From Cryobacterium tepidiphilum (GTDB lineage: Bacteria; Actinomycetota; Actinomycetes; Actinomycetales; Microbacteriaceae), in the NCBI RefSeq assembly GCF_003716325.1, contig NZ_RDSR01000001.1:218157-282156 (forward strand): a stretch of 64,000 nt of DNA, given 5' to 3'. The position numbers and the translations under genes are program-made. This document shows, one piece after another, positions 18,780 to 27,013 of the stretch (the stretch's first letter is position 1; each line of letters begins with the position of its first letter). The notes beneath the pieces are model-generated. The model was not told the DNA's origin, did not search any database, and saw only the letters and a list, made by a program, of their open reading frames with translations.

Positions 18780-19625
18780 CTAGCTCGCGCCGCTGACACT
18801 CCCGCTCGCCACCGCACCGGCTTGTGGACGCGCCGCGGCATCCGCTCGCGGTGGAAAGCGCCGGCGCAGGTCGTCGGCCAGAACCGGACCGAAGGCATCC
18901 GCCCAGATGCGATACCCGCGGTCGTTGGGGTGGAACATGTCGTTCGCGACCTGGGTGAGCGCGCGGCGGAGGCCCTGCCGCCTGGTGACATCGTGCAGTG
19001 GCGCGAGCGTGAGCCCGCTCTCGGCCGCCACCCGGCGCACGATGCCGTTGGCGATCGCCACCTTGCGTTCGTTGTGCGGGAGGTGGAAGCACGGCAGGTC
19101 GGCGACGATCGCGTAGGTCGGGAGCGCCCCGAAAAGACGACGGATGCCGGCCTCGAAGGCGACGGGATCCCAGAGGGCGATGTCGTTGGCCCCGATGGCG
19201 ACGGTGACGATGTCGGGTTGGCGCACCTTCATGAAGCGGGGCAGTTGGTCGCGCACGGCGAGTCCGACCGTCGCACCCGAGACGCTGAGGTTGAGCACAC
19301 GCACGGTACGGCCGGTGGCCTCGCGGATCTGCCGGGCGAGGAGACCGACGTAGCCGCGGTGAGGCGCACTCGCCCCGATGCCCTGGGCGGCGCTGTCGCC
19401 GATCGCCACGTAGAGCAGGTCGCCCTTCTTCTTGGCGAGATCGCGCCACCACTTGGAGTTGATGGGAAGCGTCTCGTTGAGCACGAGCGCGTTCGCGGCG
19501 ATGCGACGGCGGAACCGAAGGTATGCCGTGCGACCGCCGAGCGCGACGCCGGCGATCGAGCCCAGGGCGAGCGCGGTTACGGCCGCGCCGCTGACGGTAC
19601 TGCTGGTTCTGTTCACGGGCCTCAC
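18780..19625 (-). CDS. SGNH/GDSL-family hydrolase, membrane-anchored
   Basis: The 281-residue protein has an N-terminal hydrophobic segment (about 10-30) and an SGNH hydrolase domain: block I YVAIGDSAAQGIGAS (catalytic Ser), Gly in block II, GANDIALWD (block III) and HPNDRGYRIWA with the catalytic Asp/His (block V). Such enzymes are esterases or lipases acting on lipids or cell-wall acyl groups; the substrate is unknown. The start is a GTG; a second in-frame GTG four codons in is possible. It ends 9 bp before radA, so the two may be co-transcribed. Confidence 0.82.
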   Translation of the reverse strand: MRPVNRTSSTVSGAAVTALALGSIAGVALGGRTAYLRFRRRIAANALVLNETLPINSKWWRDLAKKKGDLLYVAIGDSAAQGIGASAPHRGYVGLLARQIREATGRTVRVLNLSVSGATVGLAVRDQLPRFMKVRQPDIVTVAIGANDIALWDPVAFEAGIRRLFGALPTYAIVADLPCFHLPHNERKVAIANGIVRRVAAESGLTLAPLHDVTRRQGLRRALTQVANDMFHPNDRGYRIWADAFGPVLADDLRRRFPPRADAAARPQAGAVASGSVSGAS

Positions 19626-19710
19626 TCCGTCGAGATTACAACCATCGAACGGATGCCGGACGCGCGCGGTCGATTCGCGCCGTCGGCCACCGTCAACTAC
19701 AATCGACCCC

Positions 19711-19797
19711 GGTACCGTGTCCGAGCGGCCGAAGGTGCAACTCTCGAAAAGTTGTGTGGGGGAGACTCCACCGTGGGTTCAAATCCCACCGGTACCG
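19711..19797 (+). tRNA. tRNA-Ser (CGA)
   Basis: A full cloverleaf can be drawn: acceptor GGTACCG / CGGTACC, anticodon stem CAACT / AGTTG with loop CTCGAAA giving anticodon CGA (reads UCG), a long variable arm with GTGGGGG...CTCCAC typical of tRNA-Ser, and a T loop GGTTCAAATCC. CCA is encoded at 19798-19800. A terminator follows at once. Confidence 0.93.
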
Positions 19798-19803
19798 CCA
19801 TCG

Positions 19804-19829
19804 AAAACCCCTGACGAGTCAGGGGTTTT
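19804..19829 (+). terminator. Terminator of tRNA-Ser
   Basis: Perfect stem AAAACCCCTGA / TCAGGGGTTTT, loop CGAG, with a T-run inside the 3' arm, four bases after the encoded CCA. Confidence 0.9.
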
Positions 19830-20160
19830 CTGCTTTCCGGCGGGGCGCCTGGTGGTCTGTGGTGCACTTCTCCCCGCACCTTGGCCCCGCGCAAGCATCC
19901 GTTTGGCGTGCCCGGCCACCGTACGGGACCGCCATCTCCGTCTGTAGCAAATGGCGACCTTTTCGAGGCTGCGAAGTCGGTCGGCGCGGTCGCAAGCCGC
20001 AGCGCCGCCCAGCAGATGCGTCGCGGAGTATGAACACGGGCTGCTCATCGGCGAGCCCAGCTGGCCAGCGTGGGCGCCGGCTGTGCTCACCTGACGAACA
20101 CCACCACCAAGGGGGAACCCTCGGTGACCATGCTGGCCAGTCGGTGCCGGCCGGCTCGGC
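19830..20160. other. Gene-free stretch downstream of tRNA-Ser
   Basis: About 330 bp between the tRNA terminator and the 3' end of the surface protein gene. I see no convincing open frame, repeat or regulatory site in it. Its position after a tRNA 3' end would suit an old integration site, but no duplicated tRNA tail is visible in this window. Confidence 0.4.
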
Positions 20161-22329
20161 TCAGGACCGGCGTGTGCGCCGACGACGCACGGTTGTCAGC
20201 ACGCCGCCGGCTGCGAGCAGTGCCAACGCGAGCAGCGACGCCTCTCCGGTGCCGGCAGAGCCGGTGTGGGCCAGCCGGGATTCGGGCGTGGCCGTCACGC
20301 GGGTGGCGGTCTCCGTCGTGGCGCCCGTGCCGGTGGTCGGGTCGGTGCCGGCCGTCGCGGTTCCGTCCGGATCGATCCCATCGGTCGGGTCCGTTCCGTC
20401 GGTCGGGTAGGCGGCAATGAGGGCGACCGCGAACGGGTCCGAAGACAGCGACTGGGGCGCGAGGTTTCCGCCCGAGATAGTGGCAACGAGTCGGTGTTCG
20501 CCGATCTCCGCGTTGGCGGGCAGCGAGGTGCTGATGTGCACCTCGCCGTCGGCGCCCACGGTGCTCGTCGCGAGCACGAGGGGCGACGAGTGCAGTTCGA
20601 GAACGACGGATGCGCCGACGGGCAGGCCGGTCGCGTCGAAGCCAACCGGAGCGCCGATGCGGAGCGTTTCGCCGCCGGAGAAGTCGCCCTCAGAGGTGCC
20701 AGCGAAGGAGCCCGTGAACGTGAATGGCTGCACCGTATCGGCGACGCCCGGATCGGTCGTCCACAAGCCTGGACCTGCTGCGGAAATGGCGCGGATGCGG
20801 AACTGGTACGCGGTGCCGTCGACGAGTCCGGTCACGGTCGCGGGGGAGGATGCGCCGCTCAGGGCGGCCGTCCAGTCCCCTCCGACGGTCCGGTACTCGA
20901 CGTCGTATCCGCTGAGGTCGGAGCCGCCGTCGTCTGCAGGGTTCGTCCAGGTCAGCACAGCGGAACCAGGACCGCTGACGACCGACAGGGCGGTTGGCGC
21001 CGATGCGGGACCGACAGGAACAGCCTGCGCGAGTGCGAAGTCACTGCGGCCGTCGAACGAGTCCGCCGACACGCGGAAGCGATATTCGGTGCCGTTCACG
21101 AGCCCGGTGACGTCGGCGGCAGTGCCCTCAGTCTCCTCGCGGAGGGTCCACGCGGAGCCGTCGAAGACCTCGACCCGGTAACCGACGACTGGGACGCCTC
21201 GTTCGACGGCGGCCTGCCACGCGAGGTGCACTCCGCCGTCGGTGCCCGTCACGACGAGGCCAGTCGGGGCGAGCGGGACGTCGGTGGTGGTGGCGGAGAC
21301 CGGGGCGGTCGGTATCGTCGTGCCCGCGGCCGACGAGGCCGTCACGCTGAAGGCGTACGCCGTGAACGCGTCCAGGCCCTCGACCGTGCACTCGCTGCCG
21401 GTCGTCGCGCACGATGCCCCGCCAGGCGACGCGGTGACCGTGAACGTGGCGGCGTCGTCCCCGGGGTCGCCAGCCGTCCAGGAGACCAGGGCGGAGTTGT
21501 GTGCCGGCCTGATGGTGATCGCGGAGGGCACGGCCGGGATGATGCGCGGACGCACGGTGATGCTGCCCGTCGTCGTGGCGGCGCCGTCGGCGTTCGAGGC
21601 CTGCACCGTGAAATCGTAGGTGCCCGTCGCGGTGGGCGTCCCGGCGATGCCGTCAGCGGTCAGGGTGAGGCCGGGCGGCAGGGCGCCGATCGCCACCGTG
21701 AGAGCAGGATTCGGCGTGCCGGAGAGGGCGTACGTCGACGAGTACGCGGACCCGACCGGCACGGTGACCGTACCGGGCCCGCCACTGATCCGGGCGCTCC
21801 AGTCCAGGTAGGTGCGGAAAAGCCAGTCCATGTCGCTGGAGCCGACGTTCGGGTTGCCGCTCGGGTACCGGTCGCCGGTCGTCAGCATCTGGCCGGGGCC
21901 GTTGCGCACCAGGGCGTACTTCTGGCCCGCCACGAGCTGTGCCGGCTCCGTGAAGTCGGCGGTGATCCAGGCGGGACCGCCCGAGCCGCTCACCGGAGTG
22001 ACCGCGAGCGGCGGTTGCGACTGATCGGCGCCGCCCCAGCCGTTTGCGGGGTAGATCGAGAGGGTCTGGGCGTCCCAGCCGTACCAGTACTCGTAGATTT
22101 CGACCCGGGAGAGCGCTCCGGAGGAGCCGGCAACGAAGGTTTGAGAGCTGCCGCCGCCCGCTGCAGCCATCGGACCAGCGGCAGCGGTGTCGTCGTTGGC
22201 CTGGTCGAGATGGAGCGTGCCTGCGGCGACGGCCGATTCCGGGATAGCGAGGAGTCCGCCGAGCGCGACAACACCTGCAATCCCGACGGCGGCGAGGTGG
22301 AGGGAACGGGAACGGCGGAGTGCGCGCAT
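20161..22329 (-). CDS. Sortase-anchored surface protein with Ig-like and fibronectin type III domains
   Basis: The 722-residue protein has a signal peptide (about 1-35, ending SAVAAG), an N-terminal unknown domain (about 36-180), a He_PIG-type Ig-like domain (about 185-265, ALPPGLTLTADGIAGTPT), three fibronectin type III repeats (about 268-535; for example VSWTAGDPGDDAATFTV and NGTEYRFRVSADS), another Ig-like domain, a Thr/Gly/Asp-rich spacer with TDPTDGIDPDG repeats, and a cell-wall sorting signal: LAHTG near residue 686, a hydrophobic helix and RRRRTRRS. LAXTG is the class E sortase motif of high-GC actinobacteria. It probably binds a carbohydrate or surface; no catalytic domain is evident. 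Confidence 0.85.
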   Translation of the reverse strand: MRALRRSRSLHLAAVGIAGVVALGGLLAIPESAVAAGTLHLDQANDDTAAAGPMAAAGGGSSQTFVAGSSGALSRVEIYEYWYGWDAQTLSIYPANGWGGADQSQPPLAVTPVSGSGGPAWITADFTEPAQLVAGQKYALVRNGPGQMLTTGDRYPSGNPNVGSSDMDWLFRTYLDWSARISGGPGTVTVPVGSAYSSTYALSGTPNPALTVAIGALPPGLTLTADGIAGTPTATGTYDFTVQASNADGAATTTGSITVRPRIIPAVPSAITIRPAHNSALVSWTAGDPGDDAATFTVTASPGGASCATTGSECTVEGLDAFTAYAFSVTASSAAGTTIPTAPVSATTTDVPLAPTGLVVTGTDGGVHLAWQAAVERGVPVVGYRVEVFDGSAWTLREETEGTAADVTGLVNGTEYRFRVSADSFDGRSDFALAQAVPVGPASAPTALSVVSGPGSAVLTWTNPADDGGSDLSGYDVEYRTVGGDWTAALSGASSPATVTGLVDGTAYQFRIRAISAAGPGLWTTDPGVADTVQPFTFTGSFAGTSEGDFSGGETLRIGAPVGFDATGLPVGASVVLELHSSPLVLATSTVGADGEVHISTSLPANAEIGEHRLVATISGGNLAPQSLSSDPFAVALIAAYPTDGTDPTDGIDPDGTATAGTDPTTGTGATTETATRVTATPESRLAHTGSAGTGEASLLALALLAAGGVLTTVRRRRTRRS

Positions 22330-22548
22330 GGGGTCCTTTCGGGCGGACAGCGCGGGGCGCGTCTTTTCGAGGCTACCGACTTCTCGTCACGGCCCGCTCA
22401 CCCCCGTTCGGGCTCCACGGCGCGATCAAGGGCGTTGGGGCATTCGTTTAGGAGGGGGCCGCCGTGCCAAGGGAGCGGTTCTCTTGAGGCGTAGCGTTCG
22501 ACACTCGACGGCGGTGAACTGTGAGCGCGGCTTCGCTAGGCTTTAACC

Positions 22549-22959
22549 ATGCTCCGCACCCTGATGACCGCCAAGATCCACCGCGCAACGGTCACCCACG
22601 CCGATCTGCACTACGTGGGATCGATCACCGTCGACAAGGACCTGCTCGACGCCTCCGGCATCCTCCCGGGTGAGCGCGTCTCGATCGTCGACGTGACCAA
22701 CGGCGCGCGCCTGGACACCTACACGATCGCCGGTGAGCCCGGCAGCGGCGTCATTGGCATCAACGGCGCCGCGGCGCACCTCGTGCACGTCGGCGACATC
22801 ATCATCCTCATTGCGTACGGCCTGTTCGAAACCGACGAGGCCATCGCCTTCAGTCCGACCATCGTGCACGTGGACGCGGGCAACGCCATCGTCGCGGTCG
22901 ACTCGGATGCGGCATCCGCTGTCGCAGAGGGCGTTGAGCGGCCGCCGCACGCCCTGTAG
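22549..22959 (+). CDS. panD: Aspartate 1-decarboxylase
   Basis: PanD decarboxylates aspartate to beta-alanine for pantothenate synthesis. The 136-residue proenzyme keeps K9, the Gly24-Ser25 self-cleavage site (HYVGSITVD), which yields the pyruvoyl cofactor, and the [20 protein letters not shown] core. Length and sequence are typical. It stands apart from panC (2.1 kb) and is convergent with a TetR gene with a 4-bp gap. Confidence 0.95.
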   Translation: MLRTLMTAKIHRATVTHADLHYVGSITVDKDLLDASGILPGERVSIVDVTNGARLDTYTIAGEPGSGVIGINGAAAHLVHVGDIIILIAYGLFETDEAIAFSPTIVHVDAGNAIVAVDSDAASAVAEGVERPPHAL

Positions 22960-22963
22960 CACC

Positions 22964-23572
22964 TCAGGCGGTGGCGCCCTCGGCGTCGCCCGTCTCATCC
23001 GCGACCTGGAAGTCCTTGATCAGCGACGCGGCCATGTGCTGCGCCCGCTTCGCCGAATTCAGGTCACCCATCGTCGCCTCGATGATCGAGCCCTTCATGA
23101 GAATCTGGTAGGAGAAGGCGAACTCCTTCGGCTCGCGCAGGCCGGCCTCGATGGCGAGCTCCTCCAGATTCTTGCGAACGTTGGCGAGGTGGCCGATGCT
23201 CGCCTTGCCCAGCGGATGGTTCGCCCCCATCTCGATGAGGACGTTGACGAACGAGTCCCCTTCGAAATTCTCCCGGTGGAACCACTCGTCGAAGACGTCG
23301 AAGATGGCCAGCAGTTTCGCGACGGGATCGGAGCCGCGCTCCCGCGCAGCGGAGACGACGCTGTCGCTCGTCCAGAGTTGCTCCCGGCGGCTCAGGAACG
23401 CGGTGACCAGCTCGTCCTTGGAGCGGAAGTGCCGGTAGAAGGTTGCGATGGCAACCCCCGAGCGCCGGATTATCTCGTCGACGGGCACGTCTCTCACCCC
23501 GCGCTGGGTGAAGAGTTCGTACGCGGTCTGCAGGATACGTTCGCGTGCGTTCGGCTTGCTCATATCAGACAT
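22964..23572 (-). CDS. TetR-family repressor divergent from sigma-factor operon
   Basis: The 202-residue protein has an N-terminal TetR HTH (ARERILQTAYELFTQRGV ... IRRSGVAIATFYRHFRSKDEL) and a helical ligand-binding C-terminal domain with no recognised effector. It is divergent from the operon encoding a small protein and a sigma factor. Two near-identical 14-bp palindromes lie in the shared promoter region, one exactly between the -35 and -10 of the sigma operon, so it very likely represses that operon and perhaps itself. Confidence 0.85.
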   Translation of the reverse strand: MSDMSKPNARERILQTAYELFTQRGVRDVPVDEIIRRSGVAIATFYRHFRSKDELVTAFLSRREQLWTSDSVVSAARERGSDPVAKLLAIFDVFDEWFHRENFEGDSFVNVLIEMGANHPLGKASIGHLANVRKNLEELAIEAGLREPKEFAFSYQILMKGSIIEATMGDLNSAKRAQHMAASLIKDFQVADETGDAEGATA

Positions 23573-23593
23573 CGTGCCCGTAAGCCTACCCCC

Positions 23594-23623
23594 TTGACAG
23601 AGAAACCGTTCTCCCCCTAAATG
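23594..23623 (+). promoter_or_regulatory. Promoter of the sigma-factor operon
   Basis: -35 TTGACA (23594-23599) and a TAAATG -10 (23618-23623) at 18-bp spacing, about 80 bp upstream of the 23705 start. TetR operator 1 fills the spacer. Confidence 0.6.
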
Positions 23624-23644
23624 GGAACAAGAGATAGCGTTCTC
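23600..23644. promoter_or_regulatory. Twin TetR-type operators
   Basis: GAGAAACCGTTCTC (23600-23613) and GAGATAGCGTTCTC (23631-23644) share the consensus GAGAWASCGTTCTC and are inverted repeats (GAGAA/TTCTC). Their centres are 31 bp apart, about three helical turns, so two dimers would bind on one DNA face. The adjacent TetR gene is the obvious candidate regulator (inference). Confidence 0.65.
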
Positions 23645-23704
23645 TTCCCCCTCGGTCGAGGGAGGAACGGGCTCTCTCATAACGAATGAGCGGAAGGGGA
23701 AATC

Positions 23705-23977
23705 ATGATCAGCGCTTCTTCCACGGATGGACTCGTGGGTGCGCTCGCGAGCGATGAACTGCCGGCCCCGACGGTCGGCGACCTGGTCGTCCAGTCGGTC
23801 TCCGACGGTGTCTGGCGTGTCCGGGACGGCCGCCTGCCCGAGCACGACGCCCTGTGCGTGCTCGGCGTCATCGAAGAAGCGGGCGGCAGTTTCGACGCGC
23901 TCGCCGTCGGTCGCGGCCTCAAGCGTTCGACCTTCGCCTCCCTCGACGAGGCGATCCCATTCTTCGCCCGGCAGTAG
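23705..23977 (+). CDS. Small conserved protein preceding the sigma factor
   Basis: The 90-residue protein starts after a GAAGGGGA ribosome site. It is soluble, with a central DGVWRVRDGRLPEHDALCVLG stretch (about 35-55) and a GGSFDALAVG segment; I recognise no named domain. It is the first gene of the TetR-controlled operon, 75 bp ahead of the sigma gene. A role as a modulator or anti-sigma partner is possible from context only; nothing in the sequence shows it. Confidence 0.7.
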   Translation: MISASSTDGLVGALASDELPAPTVGDLVVQSVSDGVWRVRDGRLPEHDALCVLGVIEEAGGSFDALAVGRGLKRSTFASLDEAIPFFARQ

Positions 23978-24052
23978 CCGGCGATCACCCGAACACCTCA
24001 TCAGCACCACACCTCGCAAGTCAACGCTCAACAGAGATCAAGGAGCAGGAAT

Positions 24053-24991
24053 ATGTCCAACACCGCAGTCTCACCCGAACTGTCGCGAGCTCGCGTCACC
24101 GATGACGCCGTCAAGGATTACCTCCAGAAGATCGGCATGATCCCCCTGCTCACCGCGGAGGAGGAGACCGAGCTGGCCCGTCGCATCGAAGTCGGTGTCT
24201 TCGCCCAGGAGAAGCTCGAGTCGGCCGACCTCCCCGAGGAGCTCGCCGGCGAGCTCCGCTTCCTCGTGCGCGAGGGAGAAGCCGCCAACCGTCGGTTCGT
24301 GCGCTCCAACCTGCGCCTCGTGGTCAACATCGCCAAGCGCTACCTGCGCCACGGCGTTCCCTTCATGGACCTCATCCAGGAAGGCAACATCGGGCTCGAC
24401 CGCGCCGTGAAGAAGTTCGACTACCGCCAGGGCTACAAGTTCTCCACCTATGCCACCTGGTGGATCCGCCAGTCGATCAGCCGCGGCATCGCGGATTCGG
24501 CACGCCTCATCCGCGTTCCCGTGCACACCGGTGAGCGCATCTCGGTGCTGCGCAAGGCCGTGCGCGAGTTCGAGGTCGACACCGGCCGCCAGCCCACCGT
24601 CGACGAGCTTTCCGAGCTCACCGGCTTCACGCTGAAAGACGTCCAGAAGCTGTTGAACGCCGACCGGGAGCCGGTATCCATCCACACCCTCATCGGCGAC
24701 GACGCCGGCTCCGAGCTCGGCGACCTGATCGAGGATGACGACAGCGCCCCCGTGGTCGACATCGTCACCGCCCGCATCAGCCACGACCTGCTCTACCGCA
24801 AGATCGACGACCTGCCGGCCCGTGAGGCCGAGATCCTCCGGATGCGCTTCGGGCTGGGCCTGGCGGAGCCGATGACGTTCGACCAGGTGGGTGCCGCCTT
24901 CGGCGTCTCGCGCGAGCGGGTGCGCCAGATCGAGAAGCGGGCACTGCGCATGCTCCGCTGCCCCGAGCTGAGCAGCGCCGTTTCGATGTAG
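24053..24991 (+). CDS. Group 2 RNA polymerase sigma factor (SigB/HrdB-like)
   Basis: The 312-residue protein is a primary-like sigma-70 factor lacking region 1.1. Visible parts are region 1.2 (DAVKDYLQKIG), region 2 (RSNLRLVVNIAKRYLRHG and the 2.4 helix KFSTYATWWIRQSISRGIAD), region 3, and region 4.2 (FGVSRERVRQIEKRALRML). The conserved RVPVH box is followed by TGERISVLRK rather than the usual MVE/MNE of primary sigma factors, which fits a non-essential group 2 factor used under stress or in stationary phase. It is expressed from a TetR-controlled promoter and followed by a strong terminator. RBS is AAGGAGCAGG. Confidence 0.9.
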   Translation: MSNTAVSPELSRARVTDDAVKDYLQKIGMIPLLTAEEETELARRIEVGVFAQEKLESADLPEELAGELRFLVREGEAANRRFVRSNLRLVVNIAKRYLRHGVPFMDLIQEGNIGLDRAVKKFDYRQGYKFSTYATWWIRQSISRGIADSARLIRVPVHTGERISVLRKAVREFEVDTGRQPTVDELSELTGFTLKDVQKLLNADREPVSIHTLIGDDAGSELGDLIEDDDSAPVVDIVTARISHDLLYRKIDDLPAREAEILRMRFGLGLAEPMTFDQVGAAFGVSRERVRQIEKRALRMLRCPELSSAVSM

Positions 24992-25004
24992 AACCGCGAG
25001 GCGA

Positions 25005-25036
25005 GGGCAGCTGTGCGCTTCGGCGCGCAGCTGCCC
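25005..25036 (+). terminator. Terminator of the sigma-factor operon
   Basis: Stem GGGCAGCTG-GCGC / GCGC-CAGCTGCCC with a TTCG tetraloop, followed by TTTCTT. Confidence 0.85.
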
Positions 25037-25084
25037 TTTCTTGTGCCCGGCGCCTGCCCACAGCGGATGCGCCGGCTCGGCCGG

Positions 25085-25291
25085 TCAGGACGCGCCGGCC
25101 GAGCGCGCGGCGTCGACGGCCGCCCGCACCCCGTTCCGCCAGGGCTCGCCGTGCCCCGGCAACAGCACGCGGGCATCGGTCGCGGCCAGTGCGTCGAGTG
25201 AGCGCGCCTGGCCGAGCCCGGGCACCCGAAGCGCCCCGGCCGCGGTCATCGCGAGCAGCACCGGGAGCGCCCCTGAGTAGAGGAGCGGATA
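25085..25291 (-). pseudogene. C-terminal remnant of an MBL-fold metallohydrolase
   Basis: About 68 residues in frame before the stop contain SLDALAATDARVLLPGHGEPW and a GVRAAVDAARSAG tail. LLPGHGxPW is the characteristic C-terminal histidine motif of MBL-fold hydrolases. The metal-binding HxHxDH motif and the rest of the about 250-residue domain are absent, and the upstream part reads as unrelated sequence. It is therefore a degraded gene end. Confidence 0.5.
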
Positions 25292-25383
25292 CGCGGCCGA
25301 CGTCCTGCCAGGTGCGAGCTCGCCATTGGTGCACCTCCCGTTGCGGGCCAGAGTACCCCTGCCGCGGCATCTAGGCTGGGGAG

Positions 25384-25767
25384 ATGAGTGCTGGTCGGCC
25401 CGTGGCGGCAACCGTTGTCTGGTCGGCCGTGGCCGACGTCGTTCTCGTGCTCGTGTTCGTGCTGATCGGCCGGGGCAGCCACGACGAGGGTCTCACCCTC
25501 GCCGGCACCGCGTCGACGGCGTGGCCGTTCATCGTCGGGCTGGCCGTGGGCTGGGTGGCCATGCGCGCGTGGCGGTATCCGCTCTGCCTGCGCTGGACCG
25601 GCGTGGGCATCTGGGTGGCAACGGTCGTCGTGGGCATGCTGTTGCGGGCCCTCACCGGCCAGGGCACCGCGGTGAGCTTCGTGATCGTTGCGACGATCGT
25701 GCTAGGCGTCTTCCTGCTCGGCTGGCGGGGGATCGCCCTGCTGGTGCGGCGGCGCAGGCGGCGATAG
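25384..25767 (+). CDS. DUF3054 family membrane protein
   Basis: The 127-residue protein has four membrane helices (about 8-28, 45-62, 72-92, 98-118) and a basic Arg-rich C-terminus. The sequence WSAVADVVLVLVFVLIGRGSHDEG matches the actinobacterial DUF3054 family, whose GR(R/G)SH motif is diagnostic. Function is unknown. It is monocistronic in appearance and convergent with the next small gene. Confidence 0.85.
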   Translation: MSAGRPVAATVVWSAVADVVLVLVFVLIGRGSHDEGLTLAGTASTAWPFIVGLAVGWVAMRAWRYPLCLRWTGVGIWVATVVVGMLLRALTGQGTAVSFVIVATIVLGVFLLGWRGIALLVRRRRRR

Positions 25768-25776
25768 CGCCAGGTC

Positions 25777-26082
25777 TCAGCTTTCGCGGCCGGGGATGTG
25801 GATGTCTTTCGGGTCGACGTCGACGTCGCCCTGGTCGTCGGGGCCGCCGGTTCCGGGCAGCACCTCGACGTCGGCCGGGTCGATGTCGGGGTCGTCGAGC
25901 GCTTCGCTCTGTCGCGGATGCCGCTGCAGCGGTTCCATGTCGTCTTCGCTCGAGGGGCTGTAACTGGTGTCCCGGTCCAGTTGCTCGTGTTCGGGAAGAC
26001 CCGTGTCATGGGCCAGCTGGTCGGGGGTCTTCGCGGTGTCGGCGGCCACCTGGTCCTTGCCGGGATCCTTGTCAGCGCTCAT
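25777..26082 (-). CDS. Small acidic protein of unknown function
   Basis: The 101-residue protein is very acidic and probably disordered, with the run DPADVEVLPGTGGPDDQGDV near the C-terminus, a segment I have seen repeatedly in small actinobacterial proteins without assigned function. It has no membrane segment. Its start follows a CGCTATGAGC region with no strong ribosome site, but the composition and the conserved motif argue that it is real. Confidence 0.65.
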   Translation of the reverse strand: MSADKDPGKDQVAADTAKTPDQLAHDTGLPEHEQLDRDTSYSPSSEDDMEPLQRHPRQSEALDDPDIDPADVEVLPGTGGPDDQGDVDVDPKDIHIPGRES

Positions 26083-26145
26083 AGCTCGACGCTACGTCGT
26101 GCCTTGCGGATCGTCTAGGCCTCGACCGCGCGGATCGTTCGTGCG

Positions 26146-26937
26146 TTATCGCCCGCGGCGCTTGCCGGAACCGCGGGGCGCGTTGCGCGTGCGACCGGGC
26201 GCGGGCTTCTGCGTGCCGCCGTGCGACTTCTTGCCGGCCGCCTCGCGCGCGGCCTTGGCGGCTTCCTTGGCCTTCGCCGTTTTCTTGACCTTCTTCTCCG
26301 GCTCGCCGCGAACCACGACCGTCTCGGACCGCGAACTCGCTGCCGTGCGCCCGCGGACGATGCCGATGAACGTCTCCACGTCGTCCGTCGTGTTCGCCGT
26401 GGGCCACGCGAGGGCGATCTCGGTGTCCGCGACGCCGGCGACCGGCCGGGACACGACATCCTTGCGGCTGTGCAGGCGGGCCAGCGAGTGCGGCAGGATC
26501 AGGATGCCGACGCCGGCGGCCACCTGCTCCATCGCGTCGTCGAGATCACGCATCGGCGGGAGCGTCCGGCGGCTGCCGTCCTGCACCTCGACGGCGACGG
26601 CGCGCCACTCCGGCACGGCTTCGGGGTCCTGCAGCAGGTGCTCGCCCGCGAGGTCCTCGACCGGCACCGGTTCGGCCTCATCCAGGGCGGCGAGCTCGTG
26701 GTCCTTCGCCGCGACGACGACCGGCACCTCCCGGTACAGCGCGATCACGCTGAGATCCTGCCGGTCGATCGGCAGGCGCGCCAGGCACATGTCGACCCGA
26801 CCGTCGCGGAGCACGTCTGCCTGTTCCGCCGCGTCGACACGCACCAGGTCGAGCGGCACGTCGGGGCGTCGCTCGTTCCAGATGCGCGCCCACTTGGTGG
26901 GCGTGACACCGGCGACGAAGCCGAGGGAGAAGGGCAC
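26146..26937 (-). CDS. LysR-type effector domain without HTH, with basic C-terminal tail
   Basis: The 263-residue protein begins directly with a LysR substrate-binding fold (FSLGFVAGVTPTKWARIW ... RPDVPLDLVRVDAAEQADVL ... DMCLARLPI ... ILPHSLARL) and lacks the N-terminal winged helix of LysR regulators. After about residue 205 it changes to a Lys/Ala/Arg/Gly-rich tail (EKKVKKTAKAKEAAKAAR ... GSGKRRGR) that could bind nucleic acid or another protein. It is divergent from a DUF5997 gene with 76 bp between them. It may act as a ligand sensor for a partner; that is inference. Confidence 0.8.
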   Translation of the reverse strand: MPFSLGFVAGVTPTKWARIWNERRPDVPLDLVRVDAAEQADVLRDGRVDMCLARLPIDRQDLSVIALYREVPVVVAAKDHELAALDEAEPVPVEDLAGEHLLQDPEAVPEWRAVAVEVQDGSRRTLPPMRDLDDAMEQVAAGVGILILPHSLARLHSRKDVVSRPVAGVADTEIALAWPTANTTDDVETFIGIVRGRTAASSRSETVVVRGEPEKKVKKTAKAKEAAKAAREAAGKKSHGGTQKPAPGRTRNAPRGSGKRRGR

Positions 26938-27013
26938 GGGATCCTTCCGTAGGTGGGCGGCGGGCGGCCGGGAAGCCGCTTATTCACAGGGTCTCAGGCT
27001 ATACGCTGGGGGG

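Noticed and set aside
19711..20160. tRNA-Ser followed by 330 bp without genes as a possible phage or island attachment site.
   Set aside because: No integrase and no repeated copy of the tRNA 3' end is present in the window.
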